Source: Pricia antarctica
Lineage (GTDB): Bacteria; Bacteroidota; Bacteroidia; Flavobacteriales; Flavobacteriaceae
Reading direction: 5' to 3'
DNA: 64,000 nt
NCBI RefSeq assembly: GCF_900101815.1
Contig: NZ_FNAO01000001.1
Coordinates: 620,001 to 684,000 of the forward strand
This document shows, piece after piece, positions 1 through 8,263 of this stretch. The first letter of the stretch is position 1. The number at the start of each line of letters is the position of its first letter. Both the position numbers and the translations under genes were made by a program. Under the pieces are notes generated by a model. It did not search any database. It was given only the letters and a program-made list of their open reading frames with translations, and was not told where the DNA came from.

Positions 1-1
1 C

Positions 2-574
2 CCTAAAATGAAGCTTGATGATGTGTTCGTAAAGAAAGACGATATCGCTATAGCCGTTAAGACCGAATTACAGGAGGCTATGTTCGACTATGGTTTTGAT
101 ATTATAAAGACTTTGGTAACTGATATTGATCCCGATCAACAGGTCAAGAATGCCATGAACCGTATCAATGCTTCGGAGCGCGAAAAGATCGCCGCTCAGT
201 TCGAAGGGGATGCCGCACGTATTCTTATCGTAGAAAAGGCAAAGGCCGAGGCGGAAAGCAAGCGTCTTCAAGGGCAAGGTATCGCCGATCAGCGTCGAGA
301 AATAGCACGTGGTCTTGAGGAATCCGTAGAAGTTTTGAATAAAGTCGGTATCAATTCCCAGGAAGCTTCGGCGCTAATTGTGGTTACCCAACATTATGAC
401 ACCTTGCAGTCTATCGGCGAGGCGACAAATACCAACCTCATTTTGTTGCCCAATTCCCCGCAGGCAGGCAGTGATATGCTCAACAATATGGTAGCTTCCT
501 TTACGGCCAGTAATATGATTGGGGAAGAGATGAAAAAGAATAATCCCCCGAATATAGGAAGTAAGAAAAAGTAA
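2..574 (+). CDS. SPFH/band-7 domain protein, C-terminal part (5' end outside window)
   Basis: The reading frame is open to the first base of the window, so the gene begins upstream and the ATG at 8 is probably an internal methionine. The visible 188 residues hold the end of an SPFH (band 7) domain, with the stretch DIDPDQQVKNAMNRINASER, followed by the alanine- and glutamate-rich helix (about residues 57-100, AEAESKRLQGQGIADQRREI) that forms the oligomerising coiled coil in stomatin/HIR-like proteins. The C-terminus is polar and ends in GSKKK. Family members are membrane-anchored scaffold proteins forming ring assemblies at the inner membrane; their N-terminal membrane anchor would lie outside this window. 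A strong bidirectional hairpin follows at 669-704. The specific role is unknown. Confidence 0.8.
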   Translation, partial: PKMKLDDVFVKKDDIAIAVKTELQEAMFDYGFDIIKTLVTDIDPDQQVKNAMNRINASEREKIAAQFEGDAARILIVEKAKAEAESKRLQGQGIADQRREIARGLEESVEVLNKVGINSQEASALIVVTQHYDTLQSIGEATNTNLILLPNSPQAGSDMLNNMVASFTASNMIGEEMKKNNPPNIGSKKK

Positions 575-668
575 GGAAAGTAGTGTATTTAGGAAGATAC
601 CCCTAACCTGAAGATAACGCCCCTAAGTCCTAGGTTCAAATTTGGTGGTCCATGGTCCGTGAAAATGC

Positions 669-704
669 AATAATCCCGATAAACTCACGTTTATCGGGAT
701 TATT
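669..704. terminator. Bidirectional intrinsic terminator hairpin
   Basis: A perfect 16-bp inverted repeat (669-684 against 689-704) with a 4-base loop (TCAC). The outer bases are AT-rich (AATAAT/ATTATT). It sits between the convergent SPFH gene (plus) and the DUF6327-like gene (minus), so it probably ends transcription from both sides. Confidence 0.8.
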
Positions 705-718
705 ACTATTCGGCAATT

Positions 719-937
719 TTATTTGCTGAATTTATTAAAAACTTTTTTGGCGAAAAGTGATATTAAAAAACTTTTGACCAATCCTCCAAAACCTCCGAGA
801 AGATGGGCAGGTTGTAAGCTCTGCTTTGTGAGACTAAAATTCATCTTCAAATTCTCCATATCGATTTCTCGTTGAAGCTTTAGAATTTTAAGATCATTGT
901 CAATTTCCTTGAATGATGTATATTTTTTAGGAATCAT
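719..937 (-). CDS. Small DUF6327-like protein
   Basis: A 72-residue protein, last gene of a three-gene minus-strand cassette. Its ATG (935-937) overlaps the stop codon of the preceding holin-X-like gene by four bases, a sign of translational coupling. The N-terminal half is a charged helix (FKEIDNDLKILKLQREIDME) and the C-terminus holds a glycine-containing hydrophobic segment (LLGGFGGLVKSFLISLFAKK). This matches small flavobacterial proteins annotated DUF6327 that sit beside YtxH and holin-X-like genes; the name rests on recall of that arrangement. Function is unknown; membrane association with the two preceding gene products is an inference from gene order. Confidence 0.7.
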   Translation of the reverse strand: MIPKKYTSFKEIDNDLKILKLQREIDMENLKMNFSLTKQSLQPAHLLGGFGGLVKSFLISLFAKKVFNKFSK

Positions 938-1284
938 ATCTCGTCAAAATAGAATTCTGAAAACTTTTTAAGTAGCGGTTTACGTAATGAGTGTCTGAAA
1001 ATATATATGAGCAAACACACCACTAAATAGAACCCGCCAACTATCAAGAAACCATATGAGGTTTTTCCCAACTCGGTTCCTATATAAAAAGCGGCACTGA
1101 TTGACAAGAACAATAATGCCATCATCAATGTTATGCCCACCGAGGCGATTTTTACAAAAACCATCAGCCCTTTCATAAGAACTTTAAAGCCCTTAAGCTT
1201 GTAAAATTCCCTGCTAGATTCTATATAAGAACGCGCTGTAGCTTCCGCCTCGGAAAGGTTTTCTTTTACTTCTTCAAATGCCAT
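934..1284 (-). CDS. Holin-X-like (DUF1469/phage holin family) inner-membrane protein
   Basis: A 116-residue protein with an N-terminal amphipathic helix (about 1-45) and two hydrophobic segments: about 42-73 (VFVKIASVGITLMMALLFLS) and about 76-97 (SYGFLIVGGFYLVVCLLIYI), followed by a basic tail. This two-membrane-segment layout is typical of the 'putative Actinobacterial Holin-X'/DUF1469 family, which is widespread in Bacteroidota chromosomes and need not be phage-derived. It lies 3 bases after the YtxH gene and overlaps the next gene by 4 bases. The family is often seen with YtxH and stress genes; a role in envelope stress is inference only. Confidence 0.75.
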   Translation of the reverse strand: MAFEEVKENLSEAEATARSYIESSREFYKLKGFKVLMKGLMVFVKIASVGITLMMALLFLSISAAFYIGTELGKTSYGFLIVGGFYLVVCLLIYIFRHSLRKPLLKKFSEFYFDEI

Positions 1285-1287
1285 ACA

Positions 1288-1617
1288 TTATTTCTGGAGT
1301 TGGGCATTTTTCTTTCTCAAATCTTCCAATTTCTTTTCTAGACCCAGAATGATATCATCGGCCTTGTAGCTCATGTTCGAGACAGTCTTGTCCAATTTGG
1401 CTTCAAAATCCAGCTTTTTAGCTTCCGCCGTTTTGGTCAATTCTTCCGTGGCATGTGATATGCGGCTCACGATGTCATCACTGGTCTTTTTGGCCTGTTT
1501 GCTGATTTTCTTTCTGGTGTTATCTCCCTTATCTGGTGCATACAAAATTCCAACGCCAGCGCCAATTGCGGCTCCGGTCAATAAGGCTAACATTATACTT
1601 CCACTATCTTTTGACAT
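1288..1617 (-). CDS. YtxH domain-containing protein
   Basis: A 109-residue protein, first gene of the minus-strand cassette. The N-terminal hydrophobic, glycine-rich segment (about 7-26, IMLALLTGAAIGAGVGILYA) followed by APDKG is the YtxH (general stress, GvpP-like) signature; the remainder is a long lysine/glutamate-rich helix with heptad character (residues 35-105), probably a coiled coil. It is likely anchored in the inner membrane with the helix in the cytoplasm. YtxH proteins are stress-induced in Bacillus; whether this one is cannot be read from the sequence. No exact TAnnTTTG promoter was found upstream. Confidence 0.8.
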   Translation of the reverse strand: MSKDSGSIMLALLTGAAIGAGVGILYAPDKGDNTRKKISKQAKKTSDDIVSRISHATEELTKTAEAKKLDFEAKLDKTVSNMSYKADDIILGLEKKLEDLRKKNAQLQK

Positions 1618-1945
1618 ATTTTTAAATTTTTAAATTAAAAGTTACTATTTGGTTCATTAAAGTTGCTAAAAGTTCTACCCTAATCACTAAGACGTAAGAT
1701 AAAACATAAAGCGTTAGAAATGGCAATATACTTGAAATAATTAGGCCGGGTTGCCCCTATCACAGCAAAAATTGACACAACCAAAGATTTAGGGAGAAAA
1801 AGCCCTTAAGAGGCGCTTTTCTAATCAAAAAGGCCTAATGTCAAGGTGCACACTATGAGTTTTGCGATACCACGGCAAATCCTCTTAAATCGAACACTTT
1901 GGCATAGCTAAAATCTATCGGATTATATTTTTCGATATCTACTAT
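1618..1945. other. Gene-free interval upstream of ytxH cassette
   Basis: About 330 bases between the start of the YtxH gene and the end of glnS, both on the minus strand. I see AT-rich sequence, an imperfect GC-containing hairpin near 1795-1822 (AAAAGCCC...GGCGCTTTT) that might terminate glnS transcripts, and no convincing open frame. It presumably holds the promoter of the YtxH cassette, which I cannot place. Confidence 0.4.
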
Positions 1946-3628
1946 TTATTTGTCCTGAATCTTTGCCCAAGTATCCCGTAAGCCCACCGTACGATTGAAC
2001 ACCAATTTTTCTTGGGAAGAATCGGGATCGACACAAAAATAACCCAGTCGCTGAAACTGGACGCGATCGCCAATTTTCGTTTTTCTAAGACTAGGCTCCA
2101 AATACGCGGTAATGACCTCCAACGCATCCGGATTGATGAAATCCATATAATCTTTATCTTTATGAGTATCCGGACTTTCATCCGAAAATAACCGGTCATA
2201 TAATCTTACCTCCGCTTCTATCGCGTGCTTCACGGAAACCCAGTGCAGGGTCCCCTTTACCTTTCGCATGCTTTCTTCGGTGCCGCTGCCGCTTTTGCTT
2301 TTGGGATCATAAGAACACTGTATTTCAACAATATTGCCCTCGCTATCCTTAGAGCAGCTCTCAGCCTTAATGATGTAAGCGGATTTCAAACGGACTTCGC
2401 CACCTAGCTTAAGGCGGAAAAATTTGCGGTTGGCCTCCTCCTTAAAATCAGCTCTTTCGATATAGATTTCTTTGGAAAAAGGAATTTGCCGTGTGCCCGC
2501 TGATTCATCCTCGGGATTGTTCTCGGTTTCCAGCCATTCTTCTTCTCCCTCCGGATAATTGGTAATCACAACTTTGACAGGATCAAGAACCGCCATAACC
2601 CTAGGGGCTATTTTGTTCAAATGTTCCCGGGCGTGAAATTCCAAAAGGGATACATCGATAAGGTTTTCTCGTTTGGCGATTCCGATTGTATCCGCAAAAT
2701 TACGGATGGCTTCCGGGGTATAGCCCCTACGCCGTAATCCGGATATCGTGGGCATTCTCGGATCGTCCCATCCGTATACCACTTTTTGTTCGACCAACTG
2801 TAATAATTTGCGTTTGCTGACCACGGTATGGCTCAGGTTTCTTCGGGCGAATTCACGTTGTTTGGGACGTATTTTTTCAGAATCTACCACTTGGTCTAAA
2901 AACCAATCATAAAGCTCCCTGTGCATCGCAAACTCTAAAGTACAAAGGGAGTGGGAGATTTGCTCGATGTAATCGCTCTCCCCATGTGTCCAGTCGTACA
3001 TGGGATAAATACACCAATCGGTATTAGTGCGGTGATGGGGCTTATGTAACACTCGGTACATTATCGGGTCCCGCATCAACATATTCTGTGAGGCCATGTC
3101 GATTTTAGCTCGTAGCACATGGGCACCTTCCTCAAATTTTCCATCTTTCATTCCCTCGAACAATTCGAGATTTTTTTCAACGGAACGGTTTCTATGCGGA
3201 CTATTACTTCCCGGCTCATAAGGAGTGCCCTTTTGAGCCGCCATCTCTTCGGAAGATTGACTATCCACATACGCTTTTCCCTCTTTTACCAACTTAATCG
3301 CCCACTCATAGAGCTGTTGGAAGTTATCCGAGGCATACCGTTCGGTATCCCAAGTATATCCGAGCCATTCAACATCCCTTTTTATAGCGTCTACATAGGC
3401 TTGCTCTTCTTTTATGGGATTGGTATCGTCAAATCGGAGGTTGACCGGCGCATTATATCGCAAACCCAATCCGAAATTGAGACAAATCGAACTGGCGTGG
3501 CCAATGTGTAGATAACCATTGGGCTCGGGCGGAAAACGAAAACGCAGATCGCTAACGGAATACCCGTTTTCTAGGTCTTCTTCAACGATATGTTCGATAA
3601 AATTCAATGATTCGCCCGTTTCACTCAT
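1946..3628 (-). CDS. glnS: Glutamine--tRNA ligase
   Basis: A 560-residue class I aminoacyl-tRNA synthetase that charges tRNA-Gln with glutamine. The HIGH-type motif is in PPEPNGYLHIGHA (residues 33-45) and the KMSKS-type loop is VVSKRK at about 268-273; DDTNPIKEEQAYVDAI is typical of GlnRS rather than GluRS, as is the C-terminal two-barrel anticodon-binding part ending LRDTWAKIQDK. The length equals that of the bacterial enzyme (about 555). The start at 3628 gives MSETGESLNFIEHIVEEDL, the usual flavobacterial N-terminus. A small open frame of unclear status ends 11 bases upstream on the same strand. Confidence 0.97.
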   Translation of the reverse strand: MSETGESLNFIEHIVEEDLENGYSVSDLRFRFPPEPNGYLHIGHASSICLNFGLGLRYNAPVNLRFDDTNPIKEEQAYVDAIKRDVEWLGYTWDTERYASDNFQQLYEWAIKLVKEGKAYVDSQSSEEMAAQKGTPYEPGSNSPHRNRSVEKNLELFEGMKDGKFEEGAHVLRAKIDMASQNMLMRDPIMYRVLHKPHHRTNTDWCIYPMYDWTHGESDYIEQISHSLCTLEFAMHRELYDWFLDQVVDSEKIRPKQREFARRNLSHTVVSKRKLLQLVEQKVVYGWDDPRMPTISGLRRRGYTPEAIRNFADTIGIAKRENLIDVSLLEFHAREHLNKIAPRVMAVLDPVKVVITNYPEGEEEWLETENNPEDESAGTRQIPFSKEIYIERADFKEEANRKFFRLKLGGEVRLKSAYIIKAESCSKDSEGNIVEIQCSYDPKSKSGSGTEESMRKVKGTLHWVSVKHAIEAEVRLYDRLFSDESPDTHKDKDYMDFINPDALEVITAYLEPSLRKTKIGDRVQFQRLGYFCVDPDSSQEKLVFNRTVGLRDTWAKIQDK

Positions 3629-3639
3629 AACCTAGTTTT

Positions 3640-3834
3640 TTAAAGCTCCAAAGGTACATAAAATGGGATAATCTCCCCTCTTTCCCTATCCCATTCATAC
3701 AAATAATCCCGTTTCACAACAGTTTTATCCCATGCCACAACATTAAATTTTCCACGCGTACTATATAGCCCATATTTGTTGATGTATTGCAATATCTCTG
3801 GATCCCAAATCCAAAAAAAACAGTAGTAACCCAA
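3640..3834 (-). pseudogene. Possible small ORF or gene remnant between glnS and sprC
   Basis: An open frame of up to 64 residues reading towards glnS, ending 11 bases before its start. It has no ATG; the first possible start is TTG at 3834, three codons after a stop. The translated sequence looks protein-like rather than random (WDPEILQYINKYGLY, then WDKTVVKRDYLYEWDRERGE, then IIPFYVPLEL). Its upstream end overlaps the region that should carry the sprC promoter. It could be a real small gene with a TTG start, the surviving 3' end of a decayed gene, or chance. I do not recognise the family. Confidence 0.35.
3771..3778 (+). promoter_or_regulatory. Candidate -7 element for the spr operon
   Basis: CATATTTG matches the Bacteroidota -7 consensus TAnnTTTG at seven of eight positions and lies 72 bases upstream of the sprC ATG. 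No clear -33 TTG partner was found, so this is weak. Confidence 0.3.
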
Positions 3835-3849
3835 AAACTACGCCTACTT

Positions 3850-6108
3850 ATGAAAACAAAACTACTTAGTTCCGTACCTCAATTTTTCATGGCCTTTTTG
3901 CTGCTCGCAGCCGCCCAGGTTTCCGCGCAAAGTTTGACGATTCTAGCCCCTAAACCCGCCGATAATAACAACTTATGTTCAGAACCGCCGTGTAAAAACG
4001 CTTGGGATAAGGTTTGTGCCGGTGCCAATGGAAATTTTAATCAATATTTCGCCAACGTCGTCTATGCTGGCACCCCCAACAGCGACAACGAATGGATATT
4101 GGAACTCTCGGATGCTTCCGGAAGTTTTAGCAACCCCGTTGAATTGGCCCGGGAATCGGACAACACTACCGTAAAGACTAGGGGATTCGAATTTGCCATA
4201 CCCACAAATACAAGGGGTGCGGCCTATGAACTTCGCGTAAGAAGTACTAGCCCTGCGTCTATTGGACAACCCACCTCCGCGTCCTATAGCTTCTATTATA
4301 TGGATTTCACCTCTGCCCTTGCCATTAGTAAAGACGGTAATGGTGTCATCGGGGATGTTTGCAGTAGTACCAACAGCGTGCGTTTGGAAGTACACAACCT
4401 ACCTTCTCCGGAAACCTATCAATATGAATGGTACCGTAGCGGTTCATTACTTCCCACCAAAACCCATTTTATTGAGGCGACCCAAGATGGATATTATACG
4501 GTACGCATTAATTATGGCCAATGTTCCGGTAGCGGAACCACCGACTCCAATGCGACCCAGGTTACCCTAAACGCATCCGGACAGGGCATCGCTATCAGCG
4601 CCCCTTCAAAAACAGGACTGTGTTCTGGCGAATCGGAAAGCCTTAGTATCGACACGACCGATTCTGCTTGGTCCTATCAATGGTATAAGAACGATACGGC
4701 CATACCAGGAGCTGTTGCTACTACATATACGGTTAACGGAGCAAACATGAATTTCGATGGGGACTATCAAATCGAAATCTCAGGTACGGGAATTTGTACC
4801 GAACGTACGCCTGCGGTTACCATAACCAATGCGGGCGTATTCAACGTAACAAGAAACAATTCGGCTAACCTAGTGGTTCTCCCGTCTGACAGCGAGACTT
4901 TATCTATTACAACAGACGCCAATTCACCGACGTATCAATGGTATAGAAATAGTACGGCCATCCCTTCTTCCAACAGCAACTCGCTAACGGTTTCCCAAGC
5001 GGGCACCTATTATGCCAAAGTTACCTCAAGCGGTTCCTGTAGTTCAACCATAACTTCGGAAACCACAGAGGTGGTAAGTCCAAGTGCTTTCCGATTTGAA
5101 ATCGATTATGCGACCGCTTACGAATCCTGCAAAAGTTCTAGTATAGTGCTGGAAGTGGATAAAATTTATGCGGAACTATCCGACAGCAGTGAAATTGATG
5201 TAACCGCCGATGTGGCCACCAACTTTACCTATCAATGGAAAAAGGATGGCACCGATTTATCCGGAGAAAACGCACAAAGTATCAGTCTGACCTCGAACAA
5301 CGAAAACGGAAACTATACGATAAAAGGCGTTTCAGGAAGCTTTAACGCTACCTCGAACGCACTTCCCGTGCAACTTGGTAGCAGTAAGTCAACTACGATT
5401 ACAAGCACAAGTACTGTATATTGTAATGCTTCGGATACCATTACCTTAAATACGGATACCGATTTGGCAGGAGAAACCTACACCTGGGAAAGGGATGGGG
5501 TTTCCGTCAATTCTACGGACAGTGCTTTAACGGTAACAAAACCGGGCACCTATCGCTTGGTGATTCAGAAGGGGATTTGCCCGTTGACTTCCAATGAAAT
5601 CACCATCACTCCGTTAGACCCAGACCTGATTACCCTGAATATCGAAGGCGATGTCGTCTTTCCGGAAGGAAGTTCAAAGACGATTACTGCCAGCGGCGGA
5701 TCCGCCTACCGATGGTTCGATGCCGGCAATGCGGAAATCGCTACCGGTGCGTCCGTCACATTTACCGAGGAAGGAAGCTATCTGTTGATCGCCAATCTCG
5801 ACAACTGTGAGGTCAGCAAACCAATCAAGGTCACGTATCTCGACCAGTTCAACATCCCGAACGTAATTACGCCTAACGGTGACGGATCGAACGATCAGTG
5901 GGTTGTTCCGAATTCCTATTCCGGTAAATCCGATGTCCGAATCATCATTTACAATGCCAAGGGTGCCGAGGTATTGAACACTGCCAACTATCAGAACAAC
6001 TGGCCCGAGTCTTCAACGTCTTTCTCCAAACAAAACATGGTTTTCTATTATGTGATCAAGAATGCCACCACGACCTTGAAACAAGGTACCATAACCGTTA
6101 TCAGATAA
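3850..6108 (+). CDS. sprC: SprC-like surface protein with Ig-like repeats and T9SS type B sorting domain
   Basis: A 752-residue protein from the ATG at 3850, chosen because it begins a clean signal peptide (MKTKLLSSVPQF... ending VSAQS); the upstream in-frame start at 3787 would place polar sequence before it. The body carries about six Ig/PKD-like modules, each with the pattern Y-x-W-(Y/K/E)-(R/K)...G-x-Y (for example YEWYRSGS, YQWYKNDT, YQWYRNST, YTWERDG). The C-terminus begins IPNVITPNGDGSNDQWVVPN and runs to the end: the gliding-motility-associated C-terminal domain (CHU_C, T9SS type B). In Flavobacterium johnsoniae sprC opens the sprC-sprD-sprB-sprF operon; gene order here is identical. 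Its exact job is unknown. It is expected to be secreted and surface-attached. sprD follows after 6 bases. Confidence 0.85.
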   Translation: MKTKLLSSVPQFFMAFLLLAAAQVSAQSLTILAPKPADNNNLCSEPPCKNAWDKVCAGANGNFNQYFANVVYAGTPNSDNEWILELSDASGSFSNPVELARESDNTTVKTRGFEFAIPTNTRGAAYELRVRSTSPASIGQPTSASYSFYYMDFTSALAISKDGNGVIGDVCSSTNSVRLEVHNLPSPETYQYEWYRSGSLLPTKTHFIEATQDGYYTVRINYGQCSGSGTTDSNATQVTLNASGQGIAISAPSKTGLCSGESESLSIDTTDSAWSYQWYKNDTAIPGAVATTYTVNGANMNFDGDYQIEISGTGICTERTPAVTITNAGVFNVTRNNSANLVVLPSDSETLSITTDANSPTYQWYRNSTAIPSSNSNSLTVSQAGTYYAKVTSSGSCSSTITSETTEVVSPSAFRFEIDYATAYESCKSSSIVLEVDKIYAELSDSSEIDVTADVATNFTYQWKKDGTDLSGENAQSISLTSNNENGNYTIKGVSGSFNATSNALPVQLGSSKSTTITSTSTVYCNASDTITLNTDTDLAGETYTWERDGVSVNSTDSALTVTKPGTYRLVIQKGICPLTSNEITITPLDPDLITLNIEGDVVFPEGSSKTITASGGSAYRWFDAGNAEIATGASVTFTEEGSYLLIANLDNCEVSKPIKVTYLDQFNIPNVITPNGDGSNDQWVVPNSYSGKSDVRIIIYNAKGAEVLNTANYQNNWPESSTSFSKQNMVFYYVIKNATTTLKQGTITVIR

Positions 6109-6114
6109 CCGACC

Positions 6115-8262
6115 ATGAAATTTGTAAAGCACATAGCATTGGCACTTTTCGCTGCCTTAGCCCTTACGAATGTTCAGGCGCAGGAAGACGACCCTATTTT
6201 ACTGTACAGTCCCGCCTCACAAAACCTGCTGAAATTCAACAGGTTTTTGATCAACCCGACTTTTTCTACTGTCCAGGAAGATAAGTCGTATGTCAATCTA
6301 TTACACAGAAACCAATCGGTACAATTTCAGGATAACGACCAGACCTATTTCTTAAGCTATAGCGGTAGAGTAGGGGATAGAAGCGGATTAGGTCTAAGTG
6401 CCTATACCCAGAAACTAGGCCCGATTTCCAACATTGGGGTTCTGGCCAATTATGCCTATGGAATCAAATTAAGCGACAAGAGCAATTTTACCTTTGGGGG
6501 GAACTTAGCGTATTACAGTACCGGATTAGATCGGAACAGTGTAGATGTTATCGATTCCAATGACTTTCGCTTGAACGGTACTGAAGACAGTAACGTCCTA
6601 TCCTTTCAGCCTGGCTTCAACATTTCGTTCGGACAGTTCGATTTCGGCGTATTTGCCGAAAACCTGTTCGATTACAACTTAAAGACCAGTAAGTCTTTGA
6701 CCGCATTTGGCGACAAGACCTATTCAACCCATCTACAGTATACGTATCCCTTTCAAAATGGGGACGGCATTATGGAAGGTAGCCGCCTAATGCCTATAGC
6801 GCGGGTACGTATGAATGGCCAGAACCGAAGCGTTTCAACCGATGAAGCGCCTCAAGACCTTTCTTATGGCGGCGGAATCATACTCGATTTACCCAAACTG
6901 GGCTGGTTGCAGGGCGGTTATGATAGTTTTTACGGGGCATCCGCAGGGGCAGGATTCAACATCAACAGAAGGCTTTCCCTCGGATATACCATGGAAAAGG
7001 ATTTTTCTACCGATTTCAACAACCTGGGGATTACCCATGAAATATCGTTTGCTTACTCCTTTACTCCGAACCTTACCGAAGACCGGGTGATGTTGGAAGA
7101 TGATTATGAGGATACGCTTGTAGAAAATGATGAAGGTGCCAAGAAAAACGATTTTGCCGCTAATGAGGAAATTGCCGAACTAAAAAGGAAACTTGCAGAG
7201 AACGATGCCATCATCCAAGAACTGATGTTCCGCCAGGATTCTTTAGAAAACGGTCGCCAGCAAGACTTGGAAAACCGCTTTAATAGAGTTATGAGCATGG
7301 TGCGCAACGAGACCAACGGTAAACGGCCGGACCTAGAAAAACAAGCAAAAAAACTTTTCTTGGGAAATGCAGAAACACCATCAATTACTGTAAGCAATTC
7401 AGGTAACGACGGAAATATAATGCCTGGTACGGTCTCTTCTACTAAGCCGAGCCCCCGTGATTTAAACACGGGTAGTAAAGATGCAGTAGCCCAAAATTCA
7501 GATAATCGAACACGGCCTACCGTTGTTCAAGACAAGACCCGTAACCCTGTGGAAGCGGATGAGTTTACCGAAACCGCCAAGCACAGCAACGTTAAACAAA
7601 GAAAATTTAGAAGTCTTGACGGTGTGCAAGATGGCTACTATGTTATAGCGAACGTCTACAAAGGCGGCAAATACATGGAAAAGTTCATCAACGATATGAA
7701 CAACCAAGGCTTTACTCCCGATTATGTTGACAACCCCGAAAACGGACTTAAATACGTGTACCTAAAACGCTTCGATACTTGGCAAGAAGCCCTAGATGCC
7801 CATAAATCAGGCATGAACGGCAAATATACCGGTGAACTTTGGGTTATGAACGTCGACAATCGCTATTCTAACGAGGCTTACGCCAGTAATGTGGATAAGC
7901 TCAAGGAGAAATCCGCAAAATACGGTACCGATGTCCTACAGCAAAACGTGATCGTAAAAGATCAGGTCGCCAACAAGGAACTTTCCGCAAAGACCTACCA
8001 AATCGAAGGCATCGGTTCGGGGTATTACATTATTGCCAATGTGTTCGCCAACCCGAAAAACGCCAATCGTTTCGTCAAACTATTGAACTCCCACGGGCTT
8101 AGTGCCGGATACTTTATCAACCCCGAAAACAACTGGAGGTACGTATACCTGAAAAAACACGCCTCTTGGAACAGTGCCCTACTAGCATACTACACCAACC
8201 TAAACGACTCGTATACCGACAAAATGTGGATAATGCGAGTTAGACCAAACCTAGTGACCTAA
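6115..8262 (+). CDS. sprD: SprD-like protein: PorP/SprF-type barrel, coiled coil and two SPOR-like repeats
   Basis: A 715-residue protein with a signal peptide (MKFVKHIALALFAALALTNV, QAQ). Residues about 25-320 form a PorP/SprF-type outer-membrane barrel (YSPASQNLLKFNRFLINPTF; repeated aromatic-glycine beta strands; GLGLSAYTQKLGPISNIGV). Residues about 345-400 are a charged coiled coil (EEIAELKRKLAENDAIIQEL). After a low-complexity linker come two tandem repeats, about 502-585 (DGYYVIANVY...KYVYLKRFDTWQEA...ELWVMNV) and 632-710 (SGYYIIANVF...RYVYLKKHASWNSA...KMWIMRV), resembling SPOR-type folds. In F. johnsoniae sprD lies in the same operon and mutants spread poorly. It probably couples an outer-membrane SprF-like barrel to the periplasm, which is inference. 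It ends one base before sprB. Confidence 0.85.
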   Translation: MKFVKHIALALFAALALTNVQAQEDDPILLYSPASQNLLKFNRFLINPTFSTVQEDKSYVNLLHRNQSVQFQDNDQTYFLSYSGRVGDRSGLGLSAYTQKLGPISNIGVLANYAYGIKLSDKSNFTFGGNLAYYSTGLDRNSVDVIDSNDFRLNGTEDSNVLSFQPGFNISFGQFDFGVFAENLFDYNLKTSKSLTAFGDKTYSTHLQYTYPFQNGDGIMEGSRLMPIARVRMNGQNRSVSTDEAPQDLSYGGGIILDLPKLGWLQGGYDSFYGASAGAGFNINRRLSLGYTMEKDFSTDFNNLGITHEISFAYSFTPNLTEDRVMLEDDYEDTLVENDEGAKKNDFAANEEIAELKRKLAENDAIIQELMFRQDSLENGRQQDLENRFNRVMSMVRNETNGKRPDLEKQAKKLFLGNAETPSITVSNSGNDGNIMPGTVSSTKPSPRDLNTGSKDAVAQNSDNRTRPTVVQDKTRNPVEADEFTETAKHSNVKQRKFRSLDGVQDGYYVIANVYKGGKYMEKFINDMNNQGFTPDYVDNPENGLKYVYLKRFDTWQEALDAHKSGMNGKYTGELWVMNVDNRYSNEAYASNVDKLKEKSAKYGTDVLQQNVIVKDQVANKELSAKTYQIEGIGSGYYIIANVFANPKNANRFVKLLNSHGLSAGYFINPENNWRYVYLKKHASWNSALLAYYTNLNDSYTDKMWIMRVRPNLVT

Positions 8263-8263
8263 A

